A stretch of 64,000 bases of DNA from Undibacterium_A arcticum (lineage in GTDB: Bacteria > Pseudomonadota > Gammaproteobacteria > Burkholderiales > Burkholderiaceae_D), in assembly GCF_042660705.1 (NCBI RefSeq), contig NZ_JBHSUQ010000001.1. One strand, given 5' to 3'. The position numbers were made by a program, and so were the translations under genes. The notes beneath the pieces are model-generated. The model was not told the origin of the DNA. It did no database searches and saw nothing but the letters and a program-made list of their open reading frames with translations. How positions within the stretch are numbered: position 1 is the stretch's first letter; every line of letters begins with the position of its first letter. Positions 18,231 to 27,780 of the stretch are shown here, piece after piece.

Positions 18231-18266
18231 AAAAAAGAGGTCGGGACGATTGCCCCGACCTTTTTT
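18231..18266. terminator. Bidirectional intrinsic terminator after the chemoreceptor
   Basis: GGTCGGG (18239-18245) pairs with CCCGACC (18254-18260) with an 8-base loop, flanked by A6 (18231-18236) and T6 (18261-18266). It can stop the chemoreceptor transcript and also anything running leftward past the urea transporter. Confidence 0.9.
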
Positions 18267-18269
18267 ATT

Positions 18270-18374
18270 AATTGCGTACTTGGTTTCTGGACAGATTTCT
18301 GCAATGCACAGCAGATTGGTCGTACCAGGCCGACCAAACGGTAGGTCAGCGCTAATCGCGATTTGTTCGCCCAC
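18270..18374 (-). pseudogene. Pyruvate kinase 3'-end fragment
   Basis: Minus-strand frame VGEQIAISADLPFGRPGTTN followed by LLCIAEI matches VGDQIAITAGVPFGQPGTTN and LLRIAEI at the C-terminus of the complete pyk in this window. An in-frame stop lies four codons upstream, so only about 30 codons remain. DNA similarity with the 3' end of pyk (19670-19770) is clear over roughly 80 bp. Together with full-length pyk it flanks the urea transporter gene. Confidence 0.75.
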
Positions 18375-18432
18375 CTTAGCAGGTTACATTTTTGTGGCTA
18401 TCCTGCTTGTGTTCGCAACAATCTTGCAATCA

Positions 18433-18453
18433 ATATACTGGTAGGCAGTATAT
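18433..18453. promoter_or_regulatory. Perfect palindrome ATATACTG-N5-CAGTATAT
   Basis: Eight-base arms are perfectly complementary around GTAGG. It lies between the pyk fragment and the urea transporter 3' end, where no start codon is near, so it may be a stranded operator. The left arm shares ATCAATATACT with the uraH/puuE intergenic region. Confidence 0.4.
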
Positions 18454-18460
18454 AAATACA

Positions 18461-18481
18461 TCCCGCTAAATAATTGCGGGA
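18461..18481 (-). terminator. Weak hairpin downstream of the urea transporter
   Basis: TCCCGC and GCGGGA form a 6-bp stem about 40 bp after the minus-strand urea transporter stop; the following bases are T-rich on that strand. Confidence 0.4.
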
Positions 18482-18521
18482 ATCGCCATATTTTAAAAAA
18501 TTTATTGGGGAGTATATTTAT

Positions 18522-19454
18522 TTACGCCCTTGCGCGACGTGATTTCAGCAAGCTTTCAGGGACCCGGCTCGGCCTGGACAGCAGTAAGACAGTCCAGGTC
18601 GCCAACACAAAAGGCAGCGTGAAATACGGCAACGCCATCGTGCCGAAGACCAGGCACAGCACGATGCTGAAGCCACTACCGAGAACGCGCAGCGGCCAAG
18701 CGCGCTGGTGTACGCTCAAGCCCAGCATCACCAGGATGCAATTTGTACCCATGCCTGCCGCTTGCGTTGTGATGTATGCCTGCGGCCACAGGCTGTTGCC
18801 CAGCACCAGTGCATACCAGGCGATTAAAGCTCCCAGCAGCGCCCATGCACCCAGATGCCACCGATGATGCGCCAGGGCAGTCCACATCAGCATGCCCAGC
18901 GGCACAGAACTGATAAAGCCGATTTGCCCGGTGACGCAAAATGGATAATTCAGCAGGGCTAAGCTGCAGGTGCCGGACATTTGCAGCGGCGGCAAGCCAT
19001 GCAAGCCCGATTGCGGCCCAAAGACCGCTGCCAGCAACATCAGCGATACGAATTGCAATGTCAGCGCCGGCAATTTGCACCAGCGCAGGAAGGCATGCGT
19101 GACGAATGCCATCAGCACTCCGGCCAGCACTATCCAGGCCAGCAGTGCCGGCTCGAATTGATAAAAACTGCACAGCCCGATCCCGCTCAGTGCGGCGTTG
19201 AAACCGTACAAACCTTGTTGTCGCTGTTCTCTCGGAAAACCTGCCACGCAGGCGGTCGCAGTCGCAGCGATCGCGCCCAGCAGGCAGCCCAGCGCCAATA
19301 CCGGGCGACTCAGGTACAGGCACAACAAGAGCACAGCACCGGTCAGCGGCGCCGCCTGGAAATAGATTTGTCCTATGCCTGCCAGTAGGCTTTGCAGCAA
19401 GCTGAGAACGGTATTTTGCAGGCGTGTCGGTAGATCGGTAGGCTGGCTGAACAT
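18522..19454 (-). CDS. Urea transporter (UT family)
   Basis: A 310-residue channel-type urea permease with about ten hydrophobic segments. The two homologous UT halves are visible: GLYGFNAALSGIGL near residue 80 and the C-terminal PYFTLPFVLATWTVLL near residue 285, with LAGIGQIYFQAAPLTGAVLL at the N-terminus. It is the last gene of the gcl-hyi-glxR-glycerate kinase-pyk operon, 195 bp after pyk. Allantoate breakdown yields urea, so the channel could release surplus urea or import it; no urease gene is visible here. It is bracketed by full-length pyk and a pyk 3' fragment, which suggests acquisition by a recombination event. Confidence 0.9.
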   Translation of the reverse strand: MFSQPTDLPTRLQNTVLSLLQSLLAGIGQIYFQAAPLTGAVLLLCLYLSRPVLALGCLLGAIAATATACVAGFPREQRQQGLYGFNAALSGIGLCSFYQFEPALLAWIVLAGVLMAFVTHAFLRWCKLPALTLQFVSLMLLAAVFGPQSGLHGLPPLQMSGTCSLALLNYPFCVTGQIGFISSVPLGMLMWTALAHHRWHLGAWALLGALIAWYALVLGNSLWPQAYITTQAAGMGTNCILVMLGLSVHQRAWPLRVLGSGFSIVLCLVFGTMALPYFTLPFVLATWTVLLLSRPSRVPESLLKSRRARA

Positions 19455-19488
19455 GATGGCTGAACAAATCTGGACGAACGCTCCCGCT

Positions 19489-19512
19489 CCTCCTGCCGGG
19501 CAGGAGCGATCA
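19489..19512 (-). repeat. GC-rich hairpin before the urea transporter gene
   Basis: TCCTGC-CGG-GCAGGA is extended by outer CGC/GCG pairs. It lies 35 bp upstream of the transporter start on the minus strand, so it could tune the distal part of the operon. Confidence 0.45.
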
Positions 19513-19532
19513 AACGGCTACAGTGGTGTTAG

Positions 19533-19649
19533 AGCAGTTTCTGCCGCACGTGCTGAGCCAATCTCGGATCTGCGACGCTCACCGTACAGTCAATACAGTT
19601 GCGCTGCTCGGGCCCGACCTTAGCTCCCGTACCTACGGCAGAAACTGCT
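19533..19649. mobile_element. 117-bp MITE-like element with 14-bp inverted ends at the pyk stop codon
   Basis: AGCAGTTTCTGCCG (19533-19546) and CGGCAGAAACTGCT (19636-19649) are perfect inverted repeats. Both ends are immediately flanked by TTAG (19529-19532 and 19650-19653), and the right copy contains the pyk stop codon on the minus strand. The inner sequence shows further imperfect complementarity of about 18 bp per arm. It has no coding capacity. A 4-bp duplication of the form YTAR is known for IS5-type transposition. A long RNA hairpin serving as the pyk 3' end is the alternative. Confidence 0.6.
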
Positions 19650-21076
19650 TTAGGCGGCTGGCGGCCAGATCTCGGCGATGCGCAGCAGATTGGTCGTGCC
19701 AGGCTGACCAAATGGCACCCCAGCGGTGATGGCGATTTGATCGCCTACTTGCCCGAACCCTTCTTTCAACGCGGTGCGGCAAGCTGCTGCCACCATCGAA
19801 TCCACATCATGTACGTCCGGGCTGACCGTGGAATGTACCCCCCACACCAAGGCCAAACGGCGTGCAGTCGCCAGCTTCGGGGTGATGCTCAGAATCGGCG
19901 CCATCGGCCGCTCGCGTGCAGCGCGCAGGCTGGTGTGGCCGGAGGTGGTGTAAGTCACGGTGGCGACCGCGCCGACAATTTGCGTGACGTCGCGCAAGGC
20001 CGAGCAAATCGCATCGCCGCGGTTTGGCAATGGTGCTTCGTGCTGGGCATCAATCATGTTGCGGTATAGCGGATCGCGCTCGACTTCGTTGATGATGCGG
20101 TCCATGATCGCCACTGCCGGCACCGGATAGGCACCACTGGCCGATTCAGCCGACAACATCACAGCATCTGCACCGTCATAAATGGCACTGGCGACATCCG
20201 AAGCTTCAGCGCGCGTCGGTACCGGCGCCGAAATCATCGACTCCAGCATTTGGGTCGCAATCACGATCGGTTTGCCGTGCTTGCGGCAAACGCGCAGAAT
20301 CCGCTTTGCACGCCAGGCACACGCTCCGGCGGCAGTTCCACACCCAAGTCACCACGCGCGACCATGATCGCGTCCGACACGGCCACGATTTCTTCGAGCC
20401 GATCGAGTGCCGCCGGTTTTTCCAGCTTGGACAGCACACCGGCCCGGTCGCCAATCAGGGCGCGCGCTTCCAGTACATCTTCCGGGCGCTGCACGAAAGA
20501 CAACGCGACCCAATCCGCGCCCATTTCCAACGCAAAGGTCAAATCGCGTCGATCTTTTTCTGTCAGCGCGGGAATCGGCAACACCACGTCCGGCACATTA
20601 ACGCCCTTGCGGTCCGACAACACTCCGCCATTGATGACGCGAGTACGGATGCTGTGGCCATCGCTGCCCAATACTTCCAGGCGCAGCTTGCCGTCATCCA
20701 GCAGCAGGGATTGGCCAGCCGCGATGACTTCAAACAATTCGGGGTGCGGCAGGCATACGCGTCGCGCAGTACCAGGCGTGGGGTCGCGGTCGAGCACGAA
20801 TTCGGCACCGGCTGCCAGCGTGATCTTGCCCTCGGCAAATTGGCCGACGCGCAGTTTGGGGCCTTGCAGGTCGGCCAGAATGGCGATCGGACGACCGACA
20901 CTGCGTTCAATCTCGCGCACGATATCGCAACGCGCCTGATGATCCTGATGAGAGCCGTGACTGAAGTTGAAACGGAACACATCTGCTCCCGCTTCGAATA
21001 GCGCCAGAATCGCTTCCTTGCTGTTACTGGCAGGGCCGAGTGTCGCTACGATTTTGGCCTTACGTTGACGTCGCAT
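19650..21076 (-). CDS. pyk: Pyruvate kinase (frameshift in sequence)
   Basis: Converts phosphoenolpyruvate and ADP to pyruvate and ATP. Repaired length is about 475 residues. N-terminal KIVATLGPAS and FRFNFSHGSH, the catalytic MVARGDLGVE segment near residue 240, and the C-terminal domain ending in QPGTTNLLRIAEIWPPAA are all present. The frame breaks after VPGVQ and resumes at RILRV; a three-base A run on the minus strand (20305-20307) should be four, restoring VPGVQKRILRV. Start at 21076 follows AAAGGAAAG. It lies in an operon that turns glyoxylate into 2-phosphoglycerate, so this copy probably supports growth on allantoin. The stop codon abuts a MITE-like element. Confidence 0.93.
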
Positions 21077-21227
21077 CTTGTCTTTCCTTTCATCATTATT
21101 GGGCATTTTTGCTGCGATACCCATTGACCACAGCAATTCAAATGCCACTTGCAAGCACGGCCGCAAGTGAGAAATACGCTTGCGGCCGTGTCGAATGGAT
21201 ATCAATGGGACTGAGAACTATTGGCGC

Positions 21228-22495
21228 TTAGAGAATCAAGATCGCCCGGAAATCATTGACATTGGTGCGCGTCGGACCGCTCACTTCCAAGTCCTCCAGT
21301 GCACTGAAAAATCCGTAACCATCATTATTTTCAAGCATGGTCCGCGCGCGCAGACCCAGGGCGGCGGCGCGGGTTACCGAGTCGGGGTGGTACAAGGCGC
21401 CGGCATTGTCTTCCGAGCCATCGATGCCATCGGTATCGCAGGCTATCGCATGGATATTCGGATGTCCGTCCAGCGCTACTGCCAGACTCAGCAAGAATTC
21501 CGCATTACGTCCGCCACGGCCTTTGCCGCGCACCGTTACCGTGGTTTCACCGCCGGAAATCAGTACGCACGGCTTGCTGAAAGGTTGGCCGCGCTGCTCT
21601 ACTTGCTTGGCAATGGCGGCATGCACGATACCGACATCGCGGGCCTCGCCCTCGATCCCGTCCGACAAAATATACGGCGTGATGCCTGCGGCACGCGCGG
21701 TGGCGGCCGCCGCTTCCAGCGCTTCTTGCGCGGTCGCGATCACATGGTGGGTATTGCGCGCAAAGCGCGGATCGCTAGGTTTCGGTGTCTCGCCAGCACC
21801 GGACTCCAGATGTTGCTGAATATTGGCAGGCACTTCGATGTCGTATTTGCGCAAAATGGCCAGCGCTTCGGCGCAGGTCGTCGCGTCCGGCAAGGTTGGG
21901 CCGCTGGCAATGATGCCAGGGTCGTCGCCCGGGACATCGGAAATCAGCAAGGTCACTACGCGCGCCGGTGCGCAGGCCAGCGCCAGGCGACCGCCCTTGA
22001 TGGCCGACAAGTGCTTGCGCACGCAATTCATTTCGGAAATCGCCGCACCGCTTTTCAGCAGCGCTTTATTGATCGCCTGTTTCTGGGCCAAAGTGATGCC
22101 CTCTGCCGGCAAGGCCAGCAAGGCCGAGCCACCGCCGGAAATCAGGCACAGCACCAGATCGTTTTCAGTCAGGCCCTGCACCATCTCCATCATGCGGCCA
22201 GCGGCAGCACGACCGGCTTCATCCGGTACCGGATGCGCAGCTTCGACCACTTCAATCCGCTTGCAATCAGCGCCATGGCCATAGCGCGTGACGACCAGGC
22301 CGGAAATATCACCTTGCCAACGATCTTCTACCGCTTTCGCCATTGCGGCGGCACCTTACCGGCACCGATGACCAACGTACGGCCATTCGGTGAAGGTTCT
22401 GGCAGAAAGGCCGGCAGACACTTCTCGGCACTGACGGCATTGACTGCACTGGAATATAAATCGCGTAAAAATTGACGGGGGGCAAGCGTACTCAT
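21228..22495 (-). CDS. Glycerate 2-kinase, GK-II/MOFRL family (frameshift in sequence)
   Basis: Phosphorylates D-glycerate, in this family normally at C2, giving 2-phosphoglycerate. Such genes were formerly named ttuD and annotated hydroxypyruvate reductase. Repaired length is about 422 residues. The N-terminus MSTLAPRQFLRDLYSSAV and TLVIGAGK start at 22495; the frame then breaks at 22354-22355, where one extra G on the minus strand gives GAGKGAAAMAKAVEDRW. Other landmarks are LISGGGSALLALP and the MOFRL segment GKGRGGRNAEFLLSLAVAL. The gene lies between glxR and pyk in the glyoxylate-to-pyruvate operon, exactly where the pathway needs it. Confidence 0.88.
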
Positions 22496-22603
22496 GCCGG
22501 AAAACTTTCATAAAAGGCCTGTGGCGACCAATGCGGCAGGATGCCCCAGGCGCTTTCCAGGCCAGATGAATCAGCGGGAGCCGGGCGGCCCCCGCATCAC
22601 AAT

Positions 22604-23490
22604 TTAAGCTTGAGCAATCTCGTGATTGGACATCAGCTCGGTTGCGCGGCACAAGGCCGAATGATCCAGACCACTCATGCCGTTGGCAGCGCAAGCGTTC
22701 ATCAGCTCTTGTACCATTGCCGTGTTTGGCAAAGAGACGCCGAGTGCTTTAGCACCTTGCAAGGCCAGGTTCAAATCTTTCTGATGCAATTCAATCCGGA
22801 AACCCGGGTTGAACGTGCGTTTCACCATCCGTTCGCCATGCACTTCCAGGATGCGCGATGCGGCGAAACCGCCCATCAATGCCTGACGCACTTTGGCTGG
22901 GTCAGCACCTGCCTTGGAGGCGAACAACAGCGCTTCAGCCACGGCCTGAATGTTCAACGCCACGATGATCTGATTCGCGACCTTGGTGGTCTGGCCATCG
23001 CCGTTGCCACCGACCAGGGTGATGTTCTTACCCATCAGGTCGAACAGCGGTTTGACGGTATTGAACGCTTCTTCGGAACCACCAACCATGATGGTCAGCG
23101 ATGCCGCCTTGGCGCCGACTTCACCGCCGGAAACCGGCGCATCCAGGTACTGGCAATCCAGTGCATTGATTTCTTGGCGAAACCCTTGGTCGCAATCGGG
23201 GAAATCGAACTCATGTCGACCACGATCTTGCCAGCTGTCAAACCTTTGGCGACACCGTTCTCATCGAACAGCGCGGCTTCGACGTGAGGGGTATCCGGCA
23301 CCATTACGATGATGATGTCGGCGCGCTTGGCGACTTCCGCACCCGAGGTGCAGACCGTGGCGCCCCCGTCGATCAGCGTCGCAGGCGGGTTTTTGATGTC
23401 GTGCAGATACAGCTTGTGTCCGCCCGCCTGCAAATTCGCCGCCATCGGCGCGCCCATGATGCCTAATCCGATAAATCCAATTTTTGCCAT
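22604..23490 (-). CDS. glxR: 2-hydroxy-3-oxopropionate (tartronate semialdehyde) reductase (frameshift in sequence)
   Basis: Reduces tartronate semialdehyde to D-glycerate. About 295 residues when repaired; a beta-hydroxyacid dehydrogenase with the NAD(P)-binding GFIGLGIMGAPMAANL at the N-terminus, the substrate loop DAPVSGGEVGAKAA near residue 122 and the catalytic Lys region GDGQTTKVANQIIVALN near residue 170. The frame breaks after KGFAKK; a three-base A run on the minus strand (23170-23172) should be four, giving AKKINALDCQYLDAPVSGG. Start at 23490 follows GGAGAAAATC. It sits between hyi and glycerate kinase in the operon. Confidence 0.93.
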
Positions 23491-23562
23491 GATTTTCTCC
23501 GTTACTTGTCAATATGTCGATTTTTTGTCGATGAACACTGCGTGCGCGACCGTGGTACTCGC

Positions 23563-24341
23563 TCAAACGCCGTGTGCAGCGCGCCAGCCCAATCCCTCAA
23601 CCGTGCCCGCCTTCGGTTTGTATTCGCAACCGATCCAGCCGTCGTAACCCATTTCATTGAGTTGCGCAAACAAGTAGCGATAGTTGATTTCACCGGTGCC
23701 CGGTTCAAAGCGGCCCGGGTTATCCGCCAGCTGCACGTGCTTGATCAGTGGCAAGTTCGCCTTGATCGTGTTGACCAGCTCGCCTTCCATACGTTGCATG
23801 TGGTAGATGTCATACTGCACAAACAGGTTATCCGAACCGGTCGCCTTGATGATCTCGACCGCCTGTTTGGTATGCGACAGGAAAAAGCCGGGAATATCGA
23901 AAGTGTTGATTGGCTCAATCAGCAGGCGAATGCCCTCAGCCTTCAGTTTGTCAGCCGCAAACTTCAGGTTGCTGACCACCGTGTTATAGGCCGATTCCTG
24001 GCTCACCCCCGGTGGCACGATGCCAACCAGACAGTTCAGCTGTTTGACGCCCAGTACCCTGGCGTAACGAATCGCTTCGTCTACACCTTCCTTGAACTCG
24101 CCGACGCGATCAGGATGGCAGGCAATACCGCGCTCGCCCGCTTCCCAATTACCGGCCGGCAAATTGTGCAGCACCAGATCCAGCTGATACAGGTTCAGCT
24201 TGTCGGCAATCTGATCAGCATGGAAGGCATACGGAAACAGGAACTCGACGCCTCGGAACCCTGCCTGCGCAGCGGCTTCAAACGATCCAGAAATGCACGC
24301 TCGGTAAACAGCATGGTCAAATTAGCGGCCAGTTTTGTCAT
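23563..24341 (-). CDS. hyi: Hydroxypyruvate isomerase (frameshift in sequence)
   Basis: Interconverts hydroxypyruvate and tartronate semialdehyde. About 259 residues when repaired; xylose isomerase-like TIM barrel. The start MTKLAANLTMLFTERAFLDR follows AAGGAAA; the frame breaks at a three-base run (24280-24282) that should be four, giving DRFEAAAQAGFRGVEFLFPY. Conserved LIEPINTFDIPGFFL and QYDIYHMQRMEGE carry metal-binding Glu and Asp, and the protein ends DGWIGCEYKPKAGT. It is a paralogue of OtnI at 32.4-33.2 kb. It follows gcl with 31 bp between them and is thus part of the glyoxylate operon. Confidence 0.92.
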
Positions 24342-24372
24342 TTTAATTTCCTTCATATCTTGATGCTTAATC

Positions 24373-26150
24373 TTAATCCAGTATCGAGATTCCGACTGCG
24401 GTCGGTGCGTGACCAGGTTCGGTCGCCAGCGGTTCAAACTCGTTGATGCTGTTGATCTCGGTGCCCATCGAGACGTTAGTGACACGCTCCAGGATGATTT
24501 CGACCACCACCGGCACCCGGAATTTTTCCATCCAGGCACGGGCCTGGGTGAACGCTGCCTGAATCTGTTCCGGGTCGGTGACACGAATCGCTTTGCAACC
24601 CAGACCTTCGACCACGGCAACATGGTCCACACCGTAACCGTTGAGTTCCGGCGCATTGATGTTTTCGAACGCCAGCTGAACACAGTAATCCATGTCGAAA
24701 CCGCGCTGCGATTGACGAATCAGGCCGAGGTAAGAGTTGTTCACCACCACGTGCAGGTAAGGAATATTGAACTGCGCACCGACGGCCAATTCTTCGATCA
24801 TGAACTGGAAGTCATAATCCCCGGAAATAGCCACGACCTGACGCTTCGGATCAGCAGCGCAGACACCCAATGCGGCGGAGATGGTCCAACCTAACGGGCC
24901 GGCTTGCCCGCAGTTGATCCAGTGACGCGGGTAGTACACGTGCAGGAACTGGGCGGCAGCGATTTGCGACAGGCCGATGGTGCTGACGTAGCAGGTTTCG
25001 CGACCGAAAGCCTTGTTCATTTCTTCGTACACGCGTTGCGGCTTGACCGGCACGTCTTCGAAGTGGGTGCGGCGCAGCATCGTGCGTTTGCGTTGCTGGC
25101 ATTCGGCAACCCAGGCGGAACGGTCTTTCAGCTTGCCGGCGGCTTTCCATTCTTGCGCGACTTCGATGAACAGTTTCAGCGCAGCGCCTGCATCGGACAC
25201 GATACCGAAGTCCGGGCCGAACACGCGACCGATCTGGGTCGGTTCGATATCGATGTGGACAAATTTGCGGTCTTTGGTGAAGACGTCGATCGAGCCGGTG
25301 TGGCGATTCGCCCAACGGTTACCGATCCCGAGTGCGAAGTCGGACGCCAACATGGTGGCATTGCCGTAACGATGGCTAGTTTGCAGACCGACCATACCGA
25401 CCATCAACGGGTGATCATCAGCGATCGCGCCCCATGCCATCAGCGTCGGGATCACCGGTACGCCAGTCAATTCAGCGAATTGGACCAGCAAATCGGCTGC
25501 GTTGGCATTGATGATGCCGCCACCAGCGGTAATCACCGGACGCTCGGCGTCGTTCAGCATCGCGAGCGCTTTCGATTTGAGCGCGGGTTGCTTTTGGTTT
25601 ATAGACTTCCAGTGGCTGGTAAGTGTCCGGATCGAATTCGATTTCGGCCATTTGCACGTCGAACGGCAAATCGATCAGCACTGGACCAGGGCGACCGGAA
25701 CGCATCAGGTGGAAAGCTTGCTGGAATACCATCGGCACCAAGGCCGGTTCGCGCACGGTCACGGCCCATTTGGTGACTGGCTTGGCGATCGATTCGATAT
25801 CGACAGCCTGGAAATCCTCTTTGTACAAACGGGCACGTGGTGCTTGGCCGGTAATACACAGAATTGGTATCGAATCTGCTTGGGCCGAATACAAACCGGT
25901 GATCATGTCGGTACCGGCTGGGCCGGAAGTACCGATACAGACACCGATGTTGCCGGCCTTGGCACGAGTGTAGCCTTCGGCCATGTGCGAAGCACCTTCG
26001 ACGTGGCGCGCCAGGATATGCTTGATGGTGCCTTGCTTTCAGCGCAGAGTAAAATGGATTGATTGCGGCACCTGGAACACCAAATGCTTGGCTAACGCCT
26101 TCTTTTTCTAATACATATGCAGCTGCTTGTGCTGCCGTCATCTTTGCCAT
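24373..26150 (-). CDS. gcl: Glyoxylate carboligase (two frameshifts in sequence)
   Basis: ThDP- and FAD-dependent enzyme condensing two glyoxylates to tartronate semialdehyde plus CO2. Repaired length is 593 residues, equal to the E. coli enzyme. Landmarks are MAKMTAAQAAAYVLEKEGV, FGVPGAAINPFYSALK (where Gcl enzymes have Val instead of the usual ThDP-activating Glu), CIGTSGPAGTDMITGLYSA, NCGQAGPLGWT and the ThDP motif SGDYDFQFMIEELAVGAQ. Two bases are missing at 26033-26034 (giving LKAKGTIKHILARH) and two more at 25570-25572 (giving QIEKALAMLNDAERP). It heads a minus-strand operon and diverges from a LysR gene 133 bp away. Confidence 0.95.
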
Positions 26151-26250
26151 GTTGATTCCCCGGATACGTTGATTTGTGAAGAGACCTGATTGGATGATTT
26201 GCATCCTATAGTTAAAACTCTTCTTTGATAAGAAGACAAAACATCGCTTT

Positions 26251-26273
26251 ATTCGATACTCAGCGTATGGAAT
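26251..26273. promoter_or_regulatory. Near-perfect palindrome between gcl and lysR
   Basis: ATTCGATAC-N5-GTATGGAAT has 8 of 9 complementary positions. It ends 10 bp before the lysR start and lies about 100 bp upstream of gcl, the usual place for a LysR autoregulatory site. Confidence 0.45.
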
Positions 26274-26282
26274 AATCTCTGT

Positions 26283-27193
26283 ATGGATAAACTTACGCAA
26301 ATCGAAGCCTTCGTCGATGTGGCCGAAAAAGGCAGCCTGGCGCGTGCCGCGCTGGAGCAAGCCATTACCCCGGTAATGCTGGGACGCCGCATTGATGCCC
26401 TGGAGAAACGGCTAGGCGTCAAGTTGATGCACCGCACGACCCGTCACCTGACATTGACCGAACAAGGCATGGTGTACCTCGACCACTGCCGCAAGCTATT
26501 GAGCGACCTCAGCTATGCAGACAAGCTCATCTCCGAGGGCCGCCACAAGGCGACCGGGCACCTGATCGTGTCGGCGCCGGCCGCCTACGGCCGCAAGCAT
26601 GTGGCGCCGCATGCCCCGGCCTTCGTCAAGGCCAACCCCGAAGTGCAGATTTCGTTCAACCTGACTGATCGCGTGGTTGATCTAGTGCGTGAAGGCTACG
26701 ACCTCAGCATCCGCATCGGCGGCAATATCGACCCCAGCTTTGTCGCGGTCAAACTAGCCAGCAATCGGCGCGTGGTCTGCGGCACGCCAGACTATTTCGT
26801 CCGCAACGGGATTCCGCGCACGCTCGACGATCTGGCCCAGCACAATTGTCTGTCCTTCAATCTGCAGGGTGGCCAGCAGCGCGGCTGGTATTTCAGGACA
26901 ATGGCAAGCCGGTGATCGTCAAAGCCGCCGGCAATCTCGACTGCAATGACGGCGAGTTATTGCACCACTGGGCCAGCGAGGGACTGGGACTGGCTTGGCG
27001 CTCGACCTGGGAAATTCAGGCGCAACTGGCCTCGGGCGAGTTGATTACGGTGCTGGACGAATATGCGCTGCCACAATACGACATCATGGCGGTGTACCCA
27101 CAGCAGCGGCACCTGCCGGCCAAAACACGTTTCTTCATCGACGCGCTGAAAGCGATTTATGCACAACCGGGTTATTGGCTGCAGAGTAAGTGA
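26283..27193 (+). CDS. LysR-type regulator of the glyoxylate operon (frameshift in sequence)
   Basis: About 303 residues when repaired. The winged helix-turn-helix is in residues 1-60 (MDKLTQIEAFVDVAEKGSLA), followed by an effector domain with HLIVSAPAAYGRKHVAPH and GYDLSIRIG typical of the CrgA/AaeR-like branch. The frame breaks in GGQQRGWYF; TTT at 26891-26893 should be TTTT, giving WYFQDNGKPVIVKAAGNL. It is transcribed away from gcl and very probably controls the gcl operon, with glyoxylate or an allantoin derivative as effector (inference). Confidence 0.88.
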
Positions 27194-27420
27194 ACTCCTA
27201 TCTGAAGCACAGCAGGCGGATGAAAAACGGGTGTCGTGGTAATTGATGGGAGGACGATTCAACTTGCTTTGCTCCGCGCCCTTTGTTGCTCCCGATTAAC
27301 GGCCTGAAAGAATGTGAGTCCCGATCGACATTATTCTGCCGTGTGTCAGAGGGTGCGCAGCGCATCCGTTTGGTTATCGGCATCTTGATGAATGGAATGG
27401 ACGACTTCCCCCGCAAGGGT

Positions 27421-27780
27421 TCAGGATGGCTGAGAGCCGGTCAAGCAAAGATCCTCACACGCCGACGGCATCAACATGAATAACAGGTTCCATTCATGGC
27501 CGACCCGCGCCAGCGCGCGCACCAGAATCGGTGTCACCCTAGCTTCATATTCGGCTTGTGCCGCGATATCGCGTTCATGGGCGCGCGCATCAAGCTTGCG
27601 TTTGGCTTCGTCGAGCACGCCCAGTCGTCCTTGGCGGCACGCTATCTCCTCGGGAACCGCCAATCCATCCGGCAAATTTTGAGGATCTGCCGACTCGGCT
27701 ATTGCCATTAATTGCGTCCCTTCTTCCTGCACCTGCTTCTCGATTTTTGCAAATGCCCCCACGATAGCGCTCGGCTAATT
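27421..27780 (-). pseudogene. Degenerate IS1182-like transposase fragment
   Basis: A minus-strand frame encodes FAKIEKQVQEEGTQLMAIAE, then AVPEEIACRQGRLGVLDEAK, resembling the helical linker of IS1182-type DDE transposases, followed directly by RALARVGHEWNLL, which resembles the transposase C-terminus. The catalytic core appears deleted. No flanking terminal repeats are visible. The rest of the 27194-28146 gap shows no convincing gene on either strand and presumably holds the azgA promoter. Confidence 0.5.

Noticed and set aside
21180..22475. 431-codon plus-strand frame opposite glycerate 2-kinase
   Set aside because: The minus strand encodes a full GK-II protein; the antisense product is low-complexity and has no ribosome site.
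24373..26150. Programmed frameshifting in gcl
   Set aside because: Two separate breaks without slippery heptamers or stimulatory structures, in a family not known to use it, and the same contraction pattern appears in unrelated genes.
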